DNA of 33,006 bases from Flavobacterium sp. TAB 87 (GTDB lineage Bacteria; Bacteroidota; Bacteroidia; Flavobacteriales; Flavobacteriaceae): positions 1 through 33,006 of the forward strand of contig NZ_LLWK01000024.1 in assembly GCF_001529295.1 (NCBI RefSeq). Reading direction: 5' to 3'. This document shows, in pieces, positions 17,719-24,320 of this stretch. Position 1 is the first letter of the stretch. Every line of letters starts with the position of its first letter. A model generated the notes under the pieces. The model made no database searches. It worked only from the letters and a program-made list of their open reading frames with translations, and had not been told where the DNA came from. Made by a program: the position numbers and the translations under genes.

Positions 17719-18979
17719 GATACAAACCCTCCTTTCTGTTGATAAAATATTGAAGGGACTAAAGAAACATCAAGTGCACATTGTCTAAGTTGGTTTATAT
17801 CAATACGCAGGTAAGGCATTGTTGAAGATGTATGACCATGTCCCAAAGCTTCAGATATAACAGGGAGCGATGTTTTATTTCCGAGAAGTTCACTTGCAAA
17901 GCTATGTCTCAGTGCATGTGCCCCATGTTTTCTTTCTTTAAGAGAAATACCTGATCGATGAATATAAAATCTGGCAACACGAGAAACATCTTCCGCTGTT
18001 ACTTTTTTATATGGCGATAACTGTTGAAGGAAACAGTGACTTTCATCAGAAACCGCACGAGCATATTTTAAATAATCTATAATTGCATTGCCTATCTCTG
18101 GCAAAAGAGGTAAAGTAATACTCTTTTTTGTTTTAAACTGCGTAAATGTAAGGATGTGCTTATCCCAATCTATATCTTCAAACTTTAATCCCGCAATATC
18201 AGAAACACGCATCCCTAATTTAATCGCCAACAAGATCATAGCGTAATCCCTTTTTCCTGATGAATTAGACCTATCTATAGACTTTAGTATCGATTTTATT
18301 TCGTCTATGGAGAATGATGATGGAAGCTTGGGTTGTTGTTTATAATTAGTGCGTTATATTATTTTAGACCAGTCTGTGCTAAAAACCTTTTCTTCATAAG
18401 CATACTTAAGAAAACCTTTAACAACTCCCAATGTGGAATGGTTAACCGACACAGTACTGGGATTAAGACTCTTAATAAAGAAAAGAATATATACTTCGTT
18501 TATGTCATCTATCTTTTTTATCCCTTTATTTCTAAAAACAAAAAAAGAGCATACAAAGATCTGGTATTATTATTAACGGTACTTTTAGCCAGTCCAAAAG
18601 TGGTCTTTCTAAAACGGATATATCCTTCCATTAATATACCAATTTCTCCTGTGAATACTTTCGGTGGATTTCTTCGTAGTGGTGCCGAGCCAAAATGTAT
18701 CTTACCTGTTTGTTGAAATACAGAAAGCGCATCCACAGTATTTGCTAACCTCCTTTGCATTTGATTAAGATTAGCATATTCGTATACTCCCAGTTTTGAT
18801 TTTATAAACTGTTTACCCACCGTTATGTCAAAGAACTCAATATTGTTAGCAGATATAAAAATCTTCAGCGGTTTCCATGTTTGCCAGTATTGGCGAATGG
18901 TAAATCTGCTTCGTTGAAGTGATCGGAGATGGTTTTCAAAGCTGATTACCAACTCATCAATGGTTTGTACTTCTTTCAT
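17715..18979 (-). pseudogene. RIT tyrosine recombinase, first of the trio, frameshifted and with an internal stop
   Basis: The N-terminal part (start ATG 18977-18979) is open to a TAA at 18518-18520 (LFLFLEIKG-stop). A shift of one base near 18521-18526 moves reading into the frame of the C-terminal part. That frame continues (GIKKIDDINEVYILFF, then FLKYAYEEKV) to a second TAA at 18354-18356, then is open to 17715. The C-terminal part keeps Arg (LGMRVSDI), HALRHSFASE, LGHGH and a final Tyr (MPYLRI). At least two disabling changes mean no full-length enzyme of about 420 aa. A 174-aa fragment could start at 18237-18239, but it lacks the core-binding domain. Confidence 0.85.
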
Positions 18980-19087
18980 AATTAAACATTTAGTTGTTAT
19001 GGCATAATTGCCAACAACAAAATAATGGAAAGTATAATAGAATACACATTGTGTAACTACAACTAAAAGAACAGCTTTACAAAGACC

Positions 19088-19120
19088 ACTTTACATTATC
19101 ATTTACTTTCCATAACCATT
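19088..19120. repeat. RIT right terminal inverted repeat
   Basis: Partner of 15635-15667, with 31 of 33 positions matching in inverted orientation. It lies 108 nt upstream of the first recombinase start and is directly followed by the palindrome at 19121-19142. Confidence 0.85.
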
Positions 19121-19142
19121 GTTATGTAAAGCTTTACATAAC
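19121..19142. repeat. 22-bp perfect palindrome outside the right RIT repeat
   Basis: Two 11-base half sites (GTTATGTAAAG and its complement CTTTACATAAC) meet without a spacer. The half site resembles the ATGTAAAGT core of the terminal repeats, so it may be a recombinase-binding dyad. It lies between the right terminal repeat and the point where DUF932 coding sequence clearly resumes. Confidence 0.8.
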
Positions 19143-19148
19143 AAAGGT

Positions 19149-19811
19149 GAACGCATTTTTATTACCGCCAAACTTCCCGATTACATTCGAGTAGGAAAAG
19201 AGGATCTAATCGAAAAATACTTGTTTTTTACTACCTCGCATGATGGTAGCGGTAGTATTACTGCAGCCTTCACCCCTATTCGTATTGTTTGCGCCAATAC
19301 TTTAAACGCTGCTTTAAGAACACAAACCAATACCGTTCGAATTCGTCACACCGCCAGCGCCAAGCAGCGACTAGAACAAGCGCATAGAGTCATGGGAATT
19401 ACCGATACATTATCCTCTCAGATGCAAAATATTTTTAATTATTGGGCAACCGTTCCTATAAAAGATAAAGCGGTTAAAAAATTAATTACTTTAGCTCTCG
19501 CACCTTCTAAGGAAATTTATTCTAATTTAAAAAATAATACCACGCAGGAGCTTTCAAGTTGTTTTACCAATATGATCGACAATGCTTTTGATTATGCGAT
19601 GAACGATGAAACCCAACAGTTACCCACCACCAAAGGGACCGTTTTTGGAGCATACAACGCTGTTGCAGGTTATTTTCAAAATGTACGCGCTTACAAAAAC
19701 CAAGAAGCTAAAGTAAAATCGCTTTTGTTAGCAGGAAATGCGCAGCAACGCAATCAAACTGCTTTCACACTCTGCAGCGAGTTTGCAACCAACAAACTGC
19801 AATTGAGCTAA
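19149..19811 (+). pseudogene. DUF932 protein gene, 3' fragment
   Basis: The fragment carries the C-terminal 220 residues of the split DUF932 protein, starting ERIFITAKLPDYIRVGKED and including the family stretch PIRIVCANTLNAAL. The open frame extends upstream to a TTG at 19119, but those codons lie in element-end sequence and there is no evidence for independent translation. It lacks a start of its own. The reading frame is undamaged, so excision of the RIT element could restore the gene. A terminator hairpin follows. Confidence 0.88.
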
Positions 19812-19819
19812 TTTTTAAA

Positions 19820-19848
19820 CGGGACTATCCTAACAATAGTCCCGTATT
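19820..19848 (+). terminator. Terminator after DUF932
   Basis: A perfect 9-bp stem (CGGGACTAT with ATAGTCCCG) with a 7-nt loop, followed by TATTTT, starts 9 nt after the DUF932 stop codon. Confidence 0.85.
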
Positions 19849-20126
19849 TTACAATAGGATGTACTAATTTGCGCGCCGCCTTTTCTAGGCAAAGCTAGCC
19901 GATTTGGCGCTTTCCCTAGAAAAGGCGTTCTTTTTAAACACACAATAGTAAATTCTAAAAACTATCTCTCGACTAATAGTACAACAAAGTTCGGTAATGG
20001 ATGTCGGTTCTCTAACAAAAAATTCCCCCATAAATACTCGGCGCACCTCCCTTTATTGCGTTGCTTTTTGCGCTCGCTCCACCATGACCGTGCCAGTTCT
20101 ATTATTAATCTTTAATTATAGAAATC
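19849..20126. other. Non-coding region between DUF932 and the RadC-like gene, with a 13-bp stem
   Basis: A perfect 13-bp inverted repeat (CGCCTTTTCTAGG at 19877-19889, CCTAGAAAAGGCG at 19915-19927) encloses a 25-nt loop that itself contains GCC/GGC pairing. A T-rich run follows. The rest is unstructured. No coding potential is seen. Confidence 0.6.
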
Positions 20127-20597
20127 ATGGAAAATCATGCTAAAAATTCAAATTGGCTTATCGTATCTGAAATCGAATTAAGCTATAAATCAAGAGTAAA
20201 AGCATCTGAAAGACCGCAAATAACCTCGTCAAAATCGGCTTATGAAATTGCATTGCAGCTATGGAATCCCAACACAATTGAACTTTTTGAAGAATTCAAA
20301 ATTCTACTTCTCAATAACAGCAATAAAGTTCTAGGGGCCTACGAAGTTTCTTCCGGTGGAATTACCGGAACTGTCGTGGACCTCAGACTTATATTTGCAG
20401 CAGCTCTAAAAGCAAATGCAACTGCAATTATTATGATTCACAATCATCCCTCTGGAAAATTAATTGCCTCTGATGCAGATAATCAAATTACAGCTAAAGT
20501 GAAAGCAGCTGGAAAATTACTAGATATTCAGTTACTAGATCATCTAATTATAACTCGAGAGAATTACTATTCTTTTACAGATGAAGGGGCTTTATAG
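20127..20597 (+). CDS. RadC-like JAMM/JAB domain protein
   Basis: A 156-aa protein with the MPN/JAB fold of the short RadC proteins found on plasmids and integrative elements. Metal-binding residues are visible: an acidic pair Glu55/Glu56 before FKILLL, then His105-Asn-His107-Pro-Ser-Gly and Ser115-x-x-Asp118. It lacks the N-terminal helix-hairpin-helix part of housekeeping RadC. Despite the RadC name, a repair role is not established and the enzymatic target is unknown. It closes the mobile module, and its stop codon lies inside its own terminator hairpin. Confidence 0.9.
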   Translation: MENHAKNSNWLIVSEIELSYKSRVKASERPQITSSKSAYEIALQLWNPNTIELFEEFKILLLNNSNKVLGAYEVSSGGITGTVVDLRLIFAAALKANATAIIMIHNHPSGKLIASDADNQITAKVKAAGKLLDIQLLDHLIITRENYYSFTDEGAL

Positions 20598-20606
20598 CCC
20601 CTTTTA
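20586..20606 (+). terminator. Terminator overlapping the end of the RadC-like gene
   Basis: GGGGCT (20586-20591) pairs with AGCCCC (20596-20601) around a 4-nt loop and is followed by TTTTAT. The left arm encodes the final residues and the stop codon TAG (20595-20597) falls in the hairpin. Confidence 0.85.
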
Positions 20607-20928
20607 TATTTTCAGTTGATACTTCTATGCGGAATGATAGGATAACCGTACTAGTGCTATCTATTATTAAATTTTATCTGTTGCCAAAGAATTTAAAGCA
20701 CGCAAGAGGTCAATCTATAGGAAAGTGAAAAGTGAATTCGTACATAGTTAAGAGATATAAAATAGTCGATTTTGGGTCAAAAAAGCCTAACTGAAAAGCA
20801 ATAAAGTTTACGCAAAAAACTTACTTAGGTTCCTATGGAAACCTAAAATTGATTTGCACATAGTTGATGGTGCAGTTTAAAATAACTTTTAACTGGCTTC
20901 ATATTTTGAAGTAACTAAGCCAATAGGT
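20607..20928. other. Non-coding gap right of the mobile module
   Basis: No gene is visible. A small imperfect hairpin lies near 20825-20847 (TTAGGTT with AACCTAA). The right boundary of the mobile module probably falls here, but no direct repeat with the 8.8-9.0 kb region was found by eye. Confidence 0.45.
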
Positions 20929-21363
20929 TTAAATATAAAAATAAAAACCAAATGCCGTCAAGGCGAATATGATGTGCGCGAGTATAAGTTGTAGGTAGTA
21001 GCCTTTAAAATCAATCTTCGGCTGGTGTCTTGTATAATTAAAAATTAAATGCCAGCCTAGTACTCCAATTATACCACTTACAGTTCCTGTAAAAGTCGAC
21101 CATAGCAAAGTGTCGAACAACTGTTTGCTCCACAGAAAATGATACACCACAACAAATCCCAGTCCAATTAAATAATGGAGGATCCATGCAAAAATGGCTT
21201 GAAGCTCTGCAGATCCTTTAAAATGCATTTTTTTTAAAAAGTATTGAAGCAGCACTGGTTCTTTGTAAAGCTCCCTAAAAGTGGTAGAAACTGCGTAGCT
21301 GAATGCAGTCATGGTGACCATGGCAAAAAATGCAGCTACAAGGATTTTAAATAATACATCCAT
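20929..21363 (-). CDS. Unknown four-helix membrane protein (144 aa)
   Basis: Four hydrophobic segments (about 3-22, 56-80, 84-108, 122-143) with short loops. The only polar part is the first loop, with FRELYKEPVLLQYFLKKMHF. It resembles flavobacterial conserved inner-membrane proteins without assigned function; no transporter or enzyme motif is seen. A decayed copy lies at about 23230-23455 in the same orientation, showing that the gene belongs to a duplicated neighbourhood. Monocistronic; the promoter is not evident. Confidence 0.75.
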   Translation of the reverse strand: MDVLFKILVAAFFAMVTMTAFSYAVSTTFRELYKEPVLLQYFLKKMHFKGSAELQAIFAWILHYLIGLGFVVVYHFLWSKQLFDTLLWSTFTGTVSGIIGVLGWHLIFNYTRHQPKIDFKGYYLQLILAHIIFALTAFGFYFYI

Positions 21364-21582
21364 AATTCGATCGTTTTAATTTAGTACCAAAGCGATGTAA
21401 AGTTAGAAACAAGCTGAAAGTAAGCGTTATATAGTATCATTAGTCTGTTATAAAATTATGGAAATCATGTGAAATTCAAATCTAATTAGTACAATTTTTA
21501 CTAAAATATTCATAATTTATCTGGTGGTATGCTGATCTAGCACTAATTATTCATAAATTTGAATTTAAATAGTTGCTATAAT

Positions 21583-21987
21583 ATGTCAGAAATTACTATA
21601 TGTTATGTCGCTGATCAAGTGGATGACCTACTCATTTTTGAGGACGCTTTATTAACCATTAAAACTCCTACTATTTTAAAGTTCTATTACTGCGGTGTAC
21701 AGCTAATAGAGGATCTAGTGCTTTCAGATTCCACTCCGACTATCTTATTTTTAGACTGCAACAGTACACAACTTACTAGTCTGGAAATAGTACAGATCAT
21801 TAGAAAATCAAAATCTAAAAAGGAGTTGCCAATTATTATATACATAGACGCAACTACTGATGAATTTATTGATCGGTGCTTAATCGCTGGATCTAACCTC
21901 TTTATAACTAAATCTTCTTCAGTAAATCAGCGCCGAAGCAATATTGCACAGGCAATTGACAAACTCATAAAGCATTTCGATGTCTAG
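21583..21987 (+). CDS. Single-domain response-regulator receiver protein, partly degenerate
   Basis: A 134-aa receiver-fold protein counted from ATG 21583. An upstream in-frame TTG at 21559 is less likely, because the receiver fold begins at MSEITICYVAD. The likely phosphoacceptor is Asp58 in ILFLDCN, and the conserved lysine is Lys110 in FITKSS. The first of the usual two acidic metal ligands is replaced (Ala10 before Asp11), and the Thr/Ser switch position in IIIYIDATT is unclear. There is no output domain. It may act through protein contact, like other Bacteroidota single-domain regulators, or be phosphorylation-independent. No histidine kinase gene is in the window. Confidence 0.75.
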   Translation: MSEITICYVADQVDDLLIFEDALLTIKTPTILKFYYCGVQLIEDLVLSDSTPTILFLDCNSTQLTSLEIVQIIRKSKSKKELPIIIYIDATTDEFIDRCLIAGSNLFITKSSSVNQRRSNIAQAIDKLIKHFDV

Positions 21988-22395
21988 TAATAGTTGGTAC
22001 AATTTTCACTTATACCTAGAGTTGTAACAGTAATTAAAAACTGCTAAGGAAGCAAGCAGTAGGATGAGTATCTCTCGTAGGTACACTTGTACTACACCTT
22101 TGCGTTATGATCTCCATATAGGTGCTCATGCAGTATTATTTAGTAATAGAACAAAAATTAAATGCAATAATTCGATCCGGAAAAAAAGTTGCAGCTTCTC
22201 ATTCAGGTATCAAAAATGAATGGAAGTGTTTGCAGAGCGCTTTTAATGTCTAACAGAAACAATAGAGAAGCAAACTATTTTGTTACATTAGCAATTCACT
22301 TAAAAGCTTTATTTTTACAAATTTTGGAACTAAATTTAGGTGGAGATTTGATTTATTGATACGAAGAGAATAAATGAAATATAACAACCCATACA
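21988..22395. other. Gene-free stretch
   Basis: No convincing frame is seen. A short inverted repeat ACTGCT/AGCAGT (22040-22045 and 22055-22060) could end the receiver gene, but it lacks a T-tract. The remainder is AT-rich and unrecognised. Confidence 0.4.
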
Positions 22396-22788
22396 ATGAA
22401 ATTAGAATTTATCGACTTGGGACTTTTATTAAAGGCGGATAATCTAACCATCCCATACGGATTGCAAGATGAACTATTATTCGTATGCGTAAAAGCATAT
22501 TTGCTGGAACTTCTAAATGATCCTGAAACGGAAATATATCATTTTGGTTATGCACCCGACAATACCGCTGACGGTCAAGACGAGCTGCTTTATGATGGAA
22601 ATTTATTTAGAATAATAGTAAATGAAAAATATGTGGGCGTTGGTCTAGAAAGTTCTCCATTAGAAGTCAAAAAAGCATTCTATAGCTTAGTTGCAAATTA
22701 TGATCCCGATTGGTGTTCCATAATGCAAGATGCAGGCGAAACTATTATTGAAACAACAATAGAGCTTCTGTATCGGGAAGTATTTTAG
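22396..22788 (+). CDS. Unknown acidic 130-aa protein
   Basis: A coherent, acidic, soluble protein with an ATG start, no signal peptide and no recognised motif (for example YGLQDELLFVCVKAYLLELL, then YVGVGLESSPLEVKKAFYSL). Its last 30 codons (from about 22699) are repeated almost exactly at 28994-29090, where the first part of the gene is missing. The final 15 codons are antisense to the end of an SRAP gene relic. The stop TAG (22786-22788) is a GAG codon in the other copy. The gene may be a survivor of a duplication, and its C-terminus is possibly shorter than the ancestral one. Confidence 0.6.
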   Translation: MKLEFIDLGLLLKADNLTIPYGLQDELLFVCVKAYLLELLNDPETEIYHFGYAPDNTADGQDELLYDGNLFRIIVNEKYVGVGLESSPLEVKKAFYSLVANYDPDWCSIMQDAGETIIETTIELLYREVF

Positions 22789-22882
22789 TTGCGTTTAAAT
22801 CCACAGAATATGTTAGTGCATGCTCTACTGGTCTCTGTTTCAGCCATCTTTGCTCGTCAAAAGGAACTAATAATTTCATGTA
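22745..22882 (-). pseudogene. Relic of the SRAP gene 3' end
   Basis: Read on the minus strand, these bases give QRWLKQRPVEHAL, then YSVDLNATKILPDTEALLLF and Q before a stop, closely matching the last 40 residues of the intact SRAP gene at 29040-29690 (ERWLKQTPIEQFSF, YSVDLNATQILPDTE). Nothing of the catalytic part remains upstream, so it is a fragment. Both copies have the 130-aa gene's 3' end on the other strand. Confidence 0.8.
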
Positions 22883-23229
22883 AGGTATCACAAATCTCAA
22901 AATAGGCGTCCAAAACCATTTTTAGCGTCTTAGATTCTCTAGGAAGTTTATTCAGCGCTAACATTTTTTTATAGTACTAGCAACTCACAACGTAGCTATT
23001 TATCGGTTGGTTTATTGTCCTAACGTTGTTTGTTTGATTTGGAAGTTATAGCTTTCAAATAATTAATGAATTTTTAATAAATTATGGTATAAGCCATTTC
23101 GGATATAACGATTTATACTGATATTCCACGAAATAAAAGATGAAGTGCAGATTATAAAACGTTACCATTAAAAAAAAGCTTTTAATTCTTAATTTTAGTA
23201 CAAAGTGAAAATTAACAAAATTAATTTAT
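22883..23229. other. Gene-free stretch between two relics
   Basis: AT-rich DNA with no frame or motif I can support. It probably holds further decayed sequence of the duplicated neighbourhood. Confidence 0.35.
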
Positions 23230-23455
23230 TGTTGTCTAGAAAATGATACCCTGCACCAAACTTTAGTCCGATGAAGTAATACATGATAAATGCTAAAATG
23301 GCTTTAAATGTTTCAGACTTTTTTAAGCGTTAAAGCAACACTGGCTCTTTGTAAAGCCCATTGAAAGTGCTAGAGACTACTTAATTGAACGTAATGATAA
23401 TGCCAATGGCAAAAATGCAGCTAAAGCAATTTTAATAGTACATCTATAATTCTAT
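23230..23455 (-). pseudogene. Decayed copy of the 144-aa membrane protein gene
   Basis: The strand and order of words match 21120-21363: for example TGATAAATGC with AAAATGGCTT, CAACACTGGCTCTTTGTAAAG against CAGCACTGGTTCTTTGTAAAG, and GGCAAAAATGCAGCTA against GGCAAAAAATGCAGCTA, ending at the equivalent of the start codon. Stops and small indels destroy the frame, and the part corresponding to the C-terminal half is not recognisable. Confidence 0.8.
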
Positions 23456-23737
23456 ATTGTTCAATTTATTCCAAAGTGATGTAAGGGTAGAACCATTTGT
23501 TTGTGAGTACAGTATGTAGACACTGGGTAAATAATCTAGTTGCCTAATGCGTTTGTAAATTTGGTAATTAGTTTAAAGATAAGAGGAGCACAAACTTACA
23601 GTTTCCCCTCCTCATATTTCTTTTCCTGTATTAGCTTTTTAGTTTATACATTAACGCATATTTTTACATAATTAATGATTAATTAAAGTCATTAATTTGA
23701 CTAATAAGCTTGTTAGTAGCTATAACTGTAAATGCCA
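23456..23737. other. Non-coding region downstream of the cytidylyltransferase gene
   Basis: It holds an imperfect inverted repeat around 23582-23614 (GAGGAG with CTCCTC) that may act as a terminator for the minus-strand gene ending at 23738. Otherwise it is AT-rich without coding signal. Confidence 0.35.
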
Positions 23738-24181
23738 TCAGTCCACTTTTTTAAGGTACTCACATTTAAATACTTCCGCCCTTAAGCCGCTACTAGAAAA
23801 ACGATGATCGCGTTTATTAAATAGCAATTCTACCCCTTTATCCTCGCAATATTTTCGACCCGTGAATTTTACATCTTTATATTCTTCTCCTAAAATTCTC
23901 ACGTTTATTGGAAAAGCACGAAGAATATCTTCTAGGTCTTGCTCAGTGGTATAAGGTATAATTTCATCTACAAATTTGCATCCTTTCAACTGGATATATC
24001 TCTCTACTACCGATTGTGTAGGTTTATTTTTTTCTGGACGATCGCTTGTCGGATCAGTCTGCAAACCGACAATAAGATAATCACAATGCATTTTCGCTTC
24101 TTCTAACATCCTTACATGACCCGCGTGCAATAAATCGAAGGCACTAAAAGTTATTCCTATTTTTTTACTTAAATCCGTCAT
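23738..24181 (-). CDS. Cytidylyltransferase-like nucleotidyltransferase (TagD-type)
   Basis: A 147-aa member of the HxGH nucleotidyltransferase superfamily. The nucleotide-binding motif is His19-Ala-Gly-His22 in FDLLHAGHVRMLEEAK, and the second motif near the C-terminus is HRFSSSGLR, matching the RTSxS-type motif. Size and layout fit glycerol-3-phosphate cytidylyltransferase and related enzymes that make CDP- or ADP-activated building blocks. Pairing with trehalose genes and absence of teichoic or capsule genes leave the substrate open. It starts 139 nt downstream of the GH15 gene end on the same strand, so co-transcription is possible. Confidence 0.88.
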   Translation of the reverse strand: MTDLSKKIGITFSAFDLLHAGHVRMLEEAKMHCDYLIVGLQTDPTSDRPEKNKPTQSVVERYIQLKGCKFVDEIIPYTTEQDLEDILRAFPINVRILGEEYKDVKFTGRKYCEDKGVELLFNKRDHRFSSSGLRAEVFKCEYLKKVD

Positions 24182-24320
24182 TTTTATAATTTTTAAGACT
24201 ATAACTTATGAAATACTCATTTATTTTATCAAAACTATACCATCTTAGACCGTACATTATTACATAATAAACAGCAGAAATTATAAAATTTATTGTCTGA
24301 TTTAAATCATTATTAAGAAA

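Larger units (their letters stand above)
15641..19148 (-). mobile_element. RIT (recombinase-in-trio) element inserted in the DUF932 gene
   Basis: About 3.5 kb carrying three overlapping tyrosine-recombinase genes in one direction, the defining layout of RIT elements, and no other genes. It splits a DUF932 frame. Near-identical 33-bp inverted repeats lie at 15635-15667 and 19088-19120 (two adjacent mismatches). Exact ends are uncertain. Removing 15641-19148 restores ...GALGNG-ERIFITAK and leaves a possible GGT duplication (15638-15640 and 19146-19148). Joining within the Ala-Leu codons (15626-15631 and 19131-19136) also gives a coherent protein. The first recombinase gene is broken, so this copy may no longer move unaided. 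Confidence 0.88.

Noticed and set aside
18333..18716. 127-codon plus-strand frame in the middle of the RIT element
   Set aside because: It is antisense to the broken first recombinase and has no sensible start; it exists because stops were lost and gained around the frameshift.
18237..18979. Programmed -1 frameshift producing a full first recombinase
   Set aside because: The slippery heptamer fits, but a second TAA at 18354-18356 in the shifted frame would still stop translation.
19119..19148. Independent start of the DUF932 3' half at TTG 19119
   Set aside because: The codons fall in the palindrome and element end, there is no ribosome-binding context, and the split-gene explanation covers the data.
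20825..20847. Attachment site or promoter at the TTAGGTT/AACCTAA hairpin
   Set aside because: Short, imperfect, and without a partner on the left side of the mobile module.
21559..21582. Extended N-terminus of the receiver protein from a TTG
   Set aside because: The first ATG at 21583 starts exactly at the receiver fold.
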